From the NCBI GenBank assembly GCA_013368315.1, contig JAACJM010000134.1, forward strand, positions 1 to 64,000: DNA of 64,000 nt, given 5' to 3'. The notes beneath the pieces are model-generated. The model did not search any database. It saw only the letters and a list, made by a program, of their open reading frames with translations, and was not told the DNA's origin. The position numbers and the translations under genes were made by a program. Each line of letters starts with the position of its first letter. The stretch's first letter is position 1. Of this stretch, positions 32,600-42,629 are shown piece after piece. Source of the stretch: Tetrapyrgos nigripes (taxonomy: Eukaryota; Basidiomycota; Agaricomycetes; Agaricales; Campanellaceae).

Positions 32600-33755
32600 A
32601 GCAGCCCAAAAGCATCAAATAAAGCAAAGGCAGGCGTACTTGGTGACCTTTCGAATGACGAGATTTCGAGGTTGCTAGCTGTAGCTGCAGCTTATGAAGG
32701 TAAGCAAGTCAGTACATATCATTAACCACTCAACTAAAGTGAACACTTACAGAACAAATCAAGAGTGCAACTCCTTCCAATGAGTCTGAGGATGAGGACA
32801 TGTCCACTGAGGAATGTGACATACAGGACACATCTTCTAGTGCCACTACTGACCAGAGAGAAACTGAGACAGCCTTGGACAGCAGGGTAAGTATGGTTGG
32901 AGCTGAAGGAACTGAGGGTCAGGGCAGTGTGGGTGACACAGAGACTATGGAAGGTGCACATAGTCAACACAAAACAATTACTCACCCTTGATTGATGCTA
33001 CCACTTTCTTAGCTAAACTGGCCAGGCTTAAGGCTGAGAACAAGGCTTTGCAGGAACAGGTTGCACACCAGTCATTGAGTCAAGCTGATGACATGGCAAC
33101 AACAACCATCCCTCATCCTGAAGGAATCACTGCAGTCAACTTCAACATCCAACAAGCTATGGGTCTTGCTGGTTCAGAGCATAATAACAAGATGTACTCA
33201 GCATTACAAGTAAATACTCACCAATACTTGCCACTGTAAACCCATCACTGATATCCTTCCCCAGCGTTGTGTCAGAGATTTCATGGGCTTTCGTCGTATT
33301 GAGTACAACCAGACCTGGAAGCAGGTGCCTGCAAAGACCAAAGCAAATCTGTATGACACAGTGAGTAAAATTTGACTCTCAACACTTATTGAGCGAGCTC
33401 ACTTCAACTAGATTTGGAAAGACCAGCCCTATCTTGCATGATACCAAAATGACTGGGCTACAGAGGAGCTAGTGAAGCAATCCCTTAAGAATAAGTGGGC
33501 CACTAATTCAGTATGCTAAACAATGTTCTGCCTCTGGTAGCTGCAGGAGTAAAGCAAAGGTTGCCAACAGAAGAAAAAGGCAGAGAAGGCAGAGAAAGCA
33601 GAGAAAGCAGGTAGGAAAGCAGGTGGTAATGGTAAGAAAGTGGTAATGGTGAGAAAGTGGTCCCCATGAAGAAAGGTTTTGTGTCTGCTGCTGCAGCCAT
33701 TGCTTTTGCAGGGCACAATGACGACTCAGGGGAGGATGATGATTGTTCATGGTAA
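32600..33755 (+). pseudogene. Second gene of the CACTG element, coiled-coil protein
   Basis: Exons joined by short introns encode GVLGDLSNDEISRLLAVAAA, a Ser/Thr/Glu-rich acidic segment (32761-32889), a leucine/lysine coiled coil (FLAKLARLKAENKALQEQVA at about 33007-33066), FMGFRRIEYNQTWKQVP and IWKDQPYLA, a Lys/Ala-rich run (AEKAEKAEKA), and an acidic end DDSGEDDDCSW at 33755. A stop interrupts the IWKDQPYLA block, and a 17-bp direct duplication (GGTAATGGTAAGAAAGT then GGTAATGGTGAGAAAGT) near 33627-33660 shifts the frame. The location, divergent from tnp2, suggests the accessory-protein (TnpA-like) role that CACTA elements often carry; that role is inference. Confidence 0.6.
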
Positions 33756-34430
33756 GTGGTACTTGTCACCTTACTTTTGGACAACATTCAGTGTAGATGG
33801 ACAGTCATTTGATGCCTGATGTCAAGTTGAATTAAAAGAAGCTTCTTTCAGTTCTCATGTTCTCATCCTCTTTGTCATCTTGCTGGCATCTCCAATTGCA
33901 AGTCTACTCAATCCGCACCCATGTCTATCTTTAGCATCAATGTTGTCGACACGGTCTTCCTGACATTCTCTTATCCTCTTTGCCAATATAATAATACACA
34001 CTCTATTTCATCATTGCTCACACTCATTCAGCACTAAGCCCGCAATCCTTATTCCATTTTAATCCCTCTTAATGTTCATTAATGGATGTCAATAGTTTTA
34101 TTGACTGTTCTTACTGATCATAAGTAGACCTAATATATATCTACTTGCTGTATGTGTTTTTGACCACAACCAGTTTGAGAAATTGAGATCAAAAACCACT
34201 AGTGAACGAGTGATAATCAACCTACCAGCTAGGTTACCTGGAATCCCATTTTTGAATCACTTTCAACCTACGAAAGCCAGAACCGCTCCCAGAAACCTAT
34301 AGGTTGAAATTGTTGGAAATAAGTTAGTTATTAACCTAGGCCAGATAGGTTGACCCACAACCTATAGGTCAACCTACTCTGCTATGTTGATTTTTTAGGT
34401 TGAAAAATGACCAAGCTGGACTTCACAGTG
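33756..34430. other. Right end of the CACTG element
   Basis: Non-coding. About nine copies of AGGTTGA/TCAACCT lie between 34220 and 34410 in both orientations, some as CCTATAGGT palindromes. The TIR ends at 34430. Confidence 0.65.
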
Positions 34431-34433
34431 TGG

Positions 34434-35040
34434 GAGGGGAACTGGGACAATTTCACCCATGCACTCAAAGTTCAGTTTGGGGTAGCAAACAAGCAACAGC
34501 TGGCCCAGAACAAGCTTGAGGCATTGAGGCAGGGAGATAAAACAGTCTTGGAGTTCTCTCAGATCTTCAAGATGTGGGTGGAGAAGACTGGGTTTTCAGA
34601 TATGGACCTCCAGTATAAATTCTGGAAGTGCCTTCATAAGGATCTACTGTTCCCATTGGCAAATGTAGAGCTAGGACAGAAGGAGGCCCCTAAGAACCTG
34701 GACAAGTTGATTGACCAAGGGCTTCACATGGAACAGACCCTAGCTGAACTCCTAGGAAGACCTGTCACTGGCCCTATCCCATCCCTCTCCAAATCCTCTT
34801 CTGGATGTTGACCCTAATGCCCATACTGAGCATCCCCAAGGTAACAGATGCACTTTCATGGACTACCAGAAGGCAATGCAGGGGGTGCTGCTATGGCTGT
34901 GGCTCCAGAGATCACCTGAAACAAGATGGAAACCATGGATGTGACAAGTGTGACTACTGTGAGAGGATGGGTCATTGCTCCTCTGTTTCTCAGAACCAAT
35001 ACATGGGTCAGCCCAGAGGAGGAGGCTGAAGCAGACAATG
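34434..35040 (+). pseudogene. Gypsy gag, 3' part, with zinc knuckle
   Basis: Continues gag from 29875: EGNWDNFTHALKVQFGVANK, QNKLEALRQGDKTVLEF, and the segment ending LAELLGRPVTGPIPS. After a frameshift near 34811 a cysteine-rich region follows at about 34880-35010 (CYGCGSRDHLKQDG, CDKCDYCERMGH), consistent with a nucleic-acid-binding knuckle of the capsid protein. Confidence 0.8.
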
Positions 35041-37500
35041 TGTGGCTGCCACTGCCACTGTCAGTGACTCTTTTAGTCTCTTGCCTGATGATCCGCTCCC
35101 TTCTACCTCTACTTCTGTCCCCACTGCTACTGTTGCTGCATCATCATCCACTCAATTGCTGTCCATGCTCACTGCCTTGCAGAAATCTATTGCTGATCAA
35201 ACTGCTAACCAATGGAGTTTTTGAAATGGGTGTCTGTTCCTGCCACAGTGCAAACACCCTTGACTACCCACATGTTCTCCTATTCCTTGTACAATTCTAT
35301 TCCTTCATGTACCATATCCAGTATTCCAGAAATAGAATCTTGTGCTTCTCACTTCTCAGGAAGATGAAATGAGACAGTGGTAGTGGTGATTGTTGACAAT
35401 GAAGCTACAGGTCTGTTCCTAGGACAATCATTTGTAAAGCAGCACCAGATCAAATCCCTAGATGTCTACAACATTGATGGTGTATAGATTGGTTCTGCTG
35501 ACTAGCTATGACAGCAGATGGACAAGAGGTGTGGCTAGAATTTCTGGTCACAGACTTAGGTAGAGAAGATATCATCCTGGGTCTCCCCTGGTTGTGTAAG
35601 ATGAACCCACAGATTGACTGGACAAGTGGCTGATTGCAAATCTCTATAGCACTGCCCCCATCAGTGGAAGAGGTCCCCGATTAGGATCAGTTTGTTGCTA
35701 CCAATTTTGGACCAACCCCAAGGGGAAACACCATCCTAGAAGGCACAGACTCTGAATCAACCCAGTCAGTTCCTCAGGGAACACATGTACCCACAGACCA
35801 GCCCCTGGATCCAGCAACAGAAAAGAAGGAGGAGGAACACCAAGTCTATTGTATTTGTGCTAATCAGGCCACAAGGTGTTCCTGGAAGAAAGCAGGGATC
35901 CTTGCTGACACTGGAGAAGAGGTCTGGTGTGCTCCAGGGTTCACTTACTTGCAACAGCTGGCTGAAGAGGCAAACTGGATGAAACCAAAACAGTTGTTTG
36001 AGGAGATAGTCCCTCCTCAATATCAGGCTCTGAAGCTGAGTCAGAATGTCTCCCTGCACACAAACCCTGGGATCATGCTATTGAACTGGTACCTGCCACT
36101 CTATGAACCAAGATCTACCCAATGTCTATCAATGAACAGCAGGAGCTTGATCAATTCCTTGATGAGAATGTCTGCAAAGGTTATATCTGACCCTCCAAAT
36201 CCCCTCTGTCCTCTCCAGTCTTCCTCATGAAGAAGATGGGAAACTTTGGTTTGTCCAGGATTACTGATGCCTAAACAAGTACACTATTAAGAACTGCTAT
36301 CCTCTTTCCCTTGTTGCTGACATAGTCAGTTGCCTTCAAGGGGCCAAGTACTTCACCAAGTTTGATGTATGTTGGGGATATAACAATGTCTGGATCAAAC
36401 AGGGGGATGAGTAGAAGGCAGCATTTGCAACAAACTGAGGGCTTTTTGAACCTACTGTCATGTTCTTCAGATTGACAAATTCTCCAGCTACTTTCCAGGG
36501 CCTCATGAACTCTATCTTCTCAGACTTAATTGCAGCAGGAAAGGTAGCAGTTTATCTGGACAGCATTCTAATCTTCAGTGGAACCCAGGAAGAGCATTGA
36601 GAGGTGGTTCGAGAAGTGCATGATCTGTATCTGAGGCCAGAGAAATGTGCGTTTGAACAGGAAGAGATAGAATATCTTTGGTTGATTATCTGGGAAGGGC
36701 AACTCCATATGGACCCTGTGAAGGTGGCAGCAGTACAGCAATGTCTGAGACATTCAGGCATTCCTGGGCTTTGCTAATTTCTACTGATGATTCACACAGA
36801 ATTTTACTGAAACTGCTCAACCTCTGAACGACCTTACACATACCTTACACATAATGACATCCTGTTTAATTGGGGAACTCAATAACAGGAAGCCTTTGAC
36901 TCCCTTCGAACAGCCTTCACATCTGCACTCATTCTTACACTCTGGTCACCAGACCATCCTACCTGTGTTAAAGTAGATGCTTCCAGCTTTGCAATGGGGG
37001 AAACCCTGATGCAGATGTTAGAAAATGGTCTTTGCCACCTGGTAGCATTCTGTTCAGTGTCCATGCAGTCAGCTGAATGTAATTATGAAATCTATGACCA
37101 AGAGATGCTGGCTATTATTGAAGCACTGAAGGATTGGCTACCACAGCCCTTTGAGATCATCCCAGACCACTCCAATCTAGACTTCTGGTGAACAGCACAG
37201 GACCTTAGTCAACGACAAGCAAGGTGGGCCCTCTGGCTATCACACTTGGACTTCCAACTAGTCCATCACCCAGGCAAGGTAAATACCCAAGCAGATGCTC
37301 TCCCTCACCTTCCCTTCCACCAAGTAACAGATCGAGAAGACAATTTAGAAACCATGGTACTCAGACCAGAGCACTTTGTAAGGCTTGCTGCTGCTACACT
37401 AGTCAACCTTCTAGAGGAATGGATTTGTCAGGGGTGTTAAAGGGACTGGAACAGTTGAAGAAAGAGGGGTTGCAATGACTTGCCAATGGTTTACCCAAAT
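35041..37500 (+). pseudogene. Gypsy pol (protease, RT, RNase H), heavily mutated
   Basis: The protease region at about 35370-35640 has VDNEATGLFLGQSF where VDSGAT is expected, then IILGLPWLCKMNPQIDW. RT at about 36100-36760 has KNCYPLPLVADIV, YFTKFDVCWGYNNV, and YLDSILIF in place of YLDDILIF, so one catalytic aspartate is lost. RNase H at about 36960-37190 has VKVDASSFAMGETL and YEIYDQEMLAIIEAL. The thumb/tether region ends HPGKVNTQADALPHLP near 37310. More than a dozen stops are present. No integrase follows, so the element is 3'-truncated. Confidence 0.85.
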
Positions 37501-37625
37501 GGGAAGAGGATACAGTTGAATATATCATATGGAATATCAGCAGGAGACCCCCAAACTATATTCCATGCCATGGTTATTCTATAGAGTATAATACTGTCAA
37601 AATTCCAATTTTTTTCTTAAATACA

Positions 37626-37892
37626 CTAGATACAGCCTATGTAGGTATATTTCATTCCAAAAAATGAGTCCAAAGTTGATTGTTGCTTACCCTCCTCAAT
37701 TTCTTGACAGAGATCACCACAGAAACAGTGAAGATATTTTGAAACATCATAGCTGTTATCAAAATCTCCACACAAAGAGCAAAACTGCTCAATCAGCTGC
37801 GCTGCCTCCAAAACTTGTGAAGGTTTGATATCAGAACCACCCAGGGATTTGTCATCCACTTCATCACTCTGCTTCCTCAACACTGCCACCAT
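37626..37892 (-). pseudogene. C-terminal fragment of a pogo/CENP-B-like transposase
   Basis: 88 residues: a helical PSQVLEAAQLIEQFCSLCGD segment followed near the end by QQSTLDSFF. Pogo/Tigger-type transposases commonly end in an amphipathic helical region and a PCNA-interacting (PIP) box of the form QxxLxxFF, as here. The upstream DDE domain is not found next to it, so this is a fragment. Eleven extra residues follow the PIP box. Confidence 0.45.
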
Positions 37893-37910
37893 GTTTGGCC
37901 TTCACATAAT

Positions 37911-38691
37911 CTACAATTTCCCTAAGCCCTTGATCACCATCAGACCAAGTTCTTGAGTCTGGACCCTGTCATTCCAAGAGTGAATCAAGGATGTCATCAG
38001 CTGAAGGAGCATCACCCTGGATTCAATTTTTACCCTCAACTGTGCAACCTCTTCCATTAATTCATCCTCAGCACTTTGAAGATCCTGATCAACCATGATG
38101 TGACTTGAGGAAGCCTCAGAGGCTGGCAATGACTGATCTGGCATCATAGATTGAATGGTTTGCACAGCTTCATTCAAATCTTCAGCTTCAAGAATAGCAT
38201 TCAAAGGACTGTGCCAGTCCATAAGGTTGAAATCAGATCCACGTTCCACAAGAGCTTTCTTCAGTGCATCCTTGGCCTCCCCATGACTATTGTACCTGCC
38301 TGAAGCATAGTCCAAGAGAACTTCCCATGCTGCCATCTCTGCCAAGTCTACATCAGGCCCATTGCAGTCTAACTCATCGTTGGCAATGATGTCAAGTTGT
38401 ATCCTCATTGTATGTCATGCTGATGTTCTGTAGAAAATCATGCATTGCATCATTGTCAGATCATCAATATCAAAACCTGGGCCATTGCTTGTAGTTGCTG
38501 AGGTTGAAATTTTTCATCAGGTCCTTCTGAGTTGCAGTGAATGTAAGAGCTTTAAAAGCATCCTCCCATGTCTGTCCCACCTCTCTCAACTCAGAACCAA
38601 CCCTCCATGGTTTAAACAAAGCTAACATAACACAGCAATAATATTTGTGGTCACTTTTATCACTTTGTGGCAAAGTTCTGCTACTTTCCAA
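37911..38691 (-). pseudogene. Helitron helicase fragment and acidic tail
   Basis: The right-hand part (38691-38470) reads HKYYCCVMLALFKPWRVG and then QTWEDAFKALTFTATQKDLM followed by KNFNL, which resembles the conserved segment of fungal Helitron Rep/helicase proteins just before the C-terminal helicase motifs. The 165-aa frame at 38408-37911 is acidic and helical (ELDCNGPDVDLAEMAAWEVL) and may be the continuation of the same protein. No Rep motif and no helicase Walker motifs are present, and 5'-TC and CTRR-3' borders could not be identified. Confidence 0.5.
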
Positions 38692-39845
38692 GTTTTTGTG
38701 TCATGCTGTGAATGGCCTGTTGTCACAAACTGCTACAGTTCTTTGTCCTCCTTCTTCTACTTCATTATTGAACCCATTTTCTGATCATTCATCTATTGCA
38801 TTTCCTCAATACACCTTTTAAAACCTTTTAAACCTTATGTTACTGACTTTGAGCCTTATAAAACCTGTCAAACTTTATAATAACCATCAATCAATCTTCC
38901 ATCTGATCAATCTTATCTTTTCCCTATGTTTCTCCATTTTCTCCTATGTTTCTCCTATTTCTCCTATCTTGTTCCTATCACTTATTTATTGTTCTTCTAT
39001 ATAAACCACTAGACATTCTAGTCAATCCTTTAGTTCATTCACTTCGTCTCCACTCCATACTAGTACTATGCAGTGTAGAGCATAGTCAGCTTACTCTCTA
39101 TTCTCAATCAATCTTGTCTTTGTGTGACTTGGGTGGTTTGTCATTAAGTTTATCAACGACCTTGACACTTGAATGAACTCCCTTAAACCCACCTCACTAT
39201 CTTGAGTCTTTTTCTTGTCTATCTTACTTGTCTCTGCTCTCAATATTCTTCTCCTTTTCTATTCCCATTCATTTATACTGCAAGCATTGTTTTCCTCCCC
39301 TGCAATTTGCATACATTTCAATTGCTAGCAGATACTACTTCGAGTAGACTGAAAAACCACTGTGTACTTTGAGTAACAGTGTAGCAACAATTGTCCTCCC
39401 CTTCATATATTCTTTTCATCCTGTCTACCACATTCTCTCAGATTTGCTTCGAACTCCCTGAGAGCCTGCCTGACTACGAAGAACCTCCTCTCCCTCTTCC
39501 ACTTCTACCAGCCATGCAGAAGGCATTCAGGTGGATCCTTGGAGCTACGATCGAAACTTCATTTGCACACATCATTGGGTGACATAATCCTTTCTGTTTG
39601 CTCATATATATGAGTCACCCTCGACCTCAATACTGAGGAAACTGTTGCTAGGATTATGGGACCTCTGTTCTTCAGAGAGTACAATACACCTACAGGACCT
39701 CCATTCCTTACAGATTACAGCACACCTTCCTCCTTCATCTTCAAATCTCATTCTGATTTAAAGGGCAGAAGAGAAGGCCCTAAGAGATTGTAGAAGCAGT
39801 ATATGACAAGTCGATGGTCCACATCTGCAGATCCAAATCTTCCCT
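38692..39845. other. Pyrimidine-rich region upstream of a Gypsy gag
   Basis: No gene. Repeats of TTTCTCCTAT occur near 38930-38975 and a TATATAAACC box near 38998. A segment from about TGTTGTCACAAACTGC (38711) to GTAGCAACA (39389) has LTR-like TGTTG/CAACA ends, but no second copy is in the window, so it is not called as an LTR. Confidence 0.35.
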
Positions 39846-40880
39846 GTGCAGATCATCCACATGTCTTCTTTAGACCAACCACTCTCGACTGTCATCATAC
39901 CCCATATATTCTGTGAAAATCAGTCCTGTATTAACAGATGCAACACTCAAACGCTTCCTGTACCCCTTCCTATTGAGTGTGAAGTTGTAAAACACAACCA
40001 AGAACTTGCTATTCGAAAAGCTCATCCTATAATCGACTCCAAGACTGAACGAGACCAGGGAACATCTACCCCTACAAACACTCAACCAAATCCAGAAACC
40101 CTTGTACCACCTAATCCATCTTCTGCATCAGATCCCTTACCAGACCCATCTTCTAATAATCTGTCAACCCCTCCCAGAGATTCTTCTCCTGATCCATCAG
40201 AACCGAATGACCCTTCCTCCCCCACAATTCTGACCACCAAAGGACCATCCATAGCCCCTTGTTGTCCAAACCTTTCAGACCCAGACAATTCAGCCATGTC
40301 CAATGTAGCACCTAATGACTCTAACAGTATTTCCAAATGAGGAAGGAAACCCGACACCTTCACTGGAGAACGTGACAAAGTGAAGCAATGGCTAGCTTCA
40401 TTTAACAATTACCTATGTCAGAACAAGGCCAAATACTTGATGGAGGACTCCAAAGTGTCCTTATTCCTCTCATTCTTCACAAGAGAAAAGGGAGGAGATT
40501 GGGCTACTCAACGTATCACAGAACAAAAAGATGACAAGGAAAACAAGAGACTCAGTCGAGAGGATAGACGATGGAAGGACAGGTTCAAGAAGGACTTCAA
40601 AGCCCTTGCTGCTGATGAGGTTGCATGATAAGAATGCTAGGATTAGTAGCTATAATAGTATCTTTGATACATACAGAGAAGAGTCGGACTATGGAGAAAC
40701 AGCTCTTCCAAAGAATCTTCGGAAGTCAGTGGGGCAAACGTGGCCAAAGTAGAAGGACTTCGATGAGTACAGGGATAGGGTGATGGATCTTCATTTGGAA
40801 TGGTTAAACGAGAGAGAGAAAGAAGGACATTCGAGGCCATTCTCTATGCCAAGGACAAATTCAGGTCCTTCTCAGGGATG
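39846..40880 (+). pseudogene. Second Gypsy-type gag, truncated
   Basis: After a Pro/Ser/Asp-rich N-region (40040-40340) a TGA is followed in the same frame by RKPDTFTGERDKVKQWLASF and DSKVSLFLSFFTREKGGDWA, the gag core pattern (P-x-x-F-x-G, then a conserved W near the end of the helix). Another frame continues ESDYGETALPKNLRKSVGQT and then MDLHLEWLNEREKEG. Homology to gag is lost after about 40880. No pol follows. Confidence 0.7.
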
Positions 40881-41100
40881 GATGGTAGCAAGCATAAATG
40901 TGCTTATGATTATGGGACCAGGTGCTAACTCGTCCTTTACTCCTTTACCCAAACTGACACTCAGAAAAACTTCACTTCAGGCACCCATACTAAGGTACCT
41001 AGTTAGGTGGAATTGCTCCTGCAAGCTAATCCACCTAAGTAGGGGTAGTAACCCGGTCTCTAACCAAATCCCTGGGATCTACCACCTGCCTCCTGGGCCT

Positions 41101-41945
41101 ACCTGTGGGATATCCCATGAGCTGGTTCTTGGTTGTGGGACTAACCACCTCATCCCCTTGAACATCCCCTGCATCACACTGTCACACAATTTTAGTTAAT
41201 TACTGGCATTCTTTGCAATTTGGCTGATTCTCTATTTCCTTGGCTAAAACTACAGGCAGTATTTTGATGTTTCTTCTGTTTCAGATATGTTCTTTAGTCT
41301 TTTGATATGCTTGCTCTATAATTACTCTGGTCAGTTTCTTATATAGGTCTGATATGTCAACAGTCATGTTTATATTGATTAATCCTTCCAAAGTACAGTG
41401 TCATTCACTCCTCCCTACCAAGAAGTGATTTTTAGCCTCACTCCAATGGTAGTTGCTAAAGCCCTTCAAATTCTGTGGCTTCAACCAAGGCCCACATACT
41501 TGGCTGGGAAATCCCACTTCCCCTCTCTAATGAAGGGACATCCCAGTTCCCCTCTCAGATGCAGGGACATCCCAGTTCCCCTCTCAAATGCAGGGATATC
41601 CCAGCAGCAAAAAGCTCACCTGGGATGTCCCACATCTGTACAAATGTTGGGATATCCCTGACACTCACAGTGGGATATCCCTTGTGGACTTTATCTGCAT
41701 GGGATGTCCCAGCCTCTATATCTGGCACTAACCATCTAAGCTTCACAGCTTGGGATATCCCAACTGCACATGTTGGGATATCCCACCACTCTTGATGCCA
41801 TGGGATATCCCAGCAGTCCTTGTTAGTGGGGACATCCCATTCTAAGCCACTGGGATATCCCAATAGCCCTGGTTAGTGGGGACATCCCATTCACAGTCAC
41901 TGGGATATCCCAATAGCCCTGGTTAATGGGGACATCCCAAGGATA
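41101..41945. repeat. Array of GGGAYRTCCC palindromes
   Basis: Sixteen copies of GGGATATCCC, GGGACATCCC or GGGATGTCCC: one at 41107 and fifteen between about 41535 and 41935, averaging one per 28 bp, usually as TGGGATATCCCA. Some lie in longer direct repeats (CACTGGGATATCCCAATAGC appears twice, about 60 bp apart). It resembles a subterminal binding-site array of a DNA transposon, but no TIR was located. Confidence 0.85.
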
Positions 41946-42629
41946 CCTACCACACTGGTGCAACTGTGCAAGTATCACTGGGGATTCTGTTGGCACTCAG
42001 CCCAGCTCCAGCTTCTAGAGGGCTATCGCAGACTCCCCAAGCAGTGATGAGGCATATTATCTTTTCAGTTGACATCCTCAGCGTCAGTGATGCTTGAGAC
42101 GCAAAAAGATGTCCAATCAGTGTACAATTATCATTCAACATGAAGCATATATCTACAATGATATTCGCTTAGAGCCTAGAGGCTGCGAGAATCTGCGAGA
42201 TAGCCCCAGCTACGTCAAAGTTTGAGAGTAAGATGGACAGAATGGCGAAGCTGCCACGTGCCCACTGTATAGTCCACGTCAGCAAGAATTGTGCACATGG
42301 CGCCCACAAGCGCCAATCTGTGGTGGCTCATCGTTGAAATAGCATCAAAGCTCAAGATTTGTCTTCATACGTGTTTCAAAGTCAAACGATTTGTTTGAAT
42401 GTAGATATCAAACATATTTACAATGAAGGACACCGAAAAGCATACATTTTTGAAAGGCCAAGAAGCCTGGATATCTGCGCGGCAAGTTGACTTGAACCCG
42501 CTTTAAAGGCAACAAGTCAATCAAGAATATGAATATAAATTTCCTCAGCTGCTATGTACAAGTCTCGTGTCTCGTGTATACTTAGAATGAAGATGAAAAG
42601 AAAAAGACATTGAAACGACCTGAAAGAAA
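41946..42629. other. Region without a recognised gene
   Basis: Nothing coding is supported. A segment near 42255-42325 (GCCACGTGCCCACTGTATAG... TTGTGCACATGGCGCCCACAAGCGCC) shares words with the hairpin region at 48800-49020, suggesting the same dispersed repeat. Confidence 0.4.

Larger units (their letters stand above)
29876..34430. mobile_element. CACTG-ended (CACTA/Tnp2-type) DNA transposon
   Basis: The ends are CACTGTGGCCATAGCTTAGG on the left and, in inverse, CACTGTGAAGTCCAGCTTGG on the right, an imperfect TIR of about 20 bp. Both sides carry the 3-bp duplication TGG (29873-29875, 34431-34433). Removing the element plus one TGG rejoins Gypsy gag exactly in frame (VFPW followed by EGNWDNF), which confirms the borders. 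Inside are a truncated tnp2 transposase on minus, a coiled-coil gene on plus, AGGTTGA subterminal repeats and a nested MITE. Size 4555 bp. Confidence 0.9.

Noticed and set aside
38711..39389. Candidate solo LTR with TGTTG/CAACA ends upstream of the second Gypsy gag
   Set aside because: No second copy, no target duplication and no tRNA-complementary primer site next to it.
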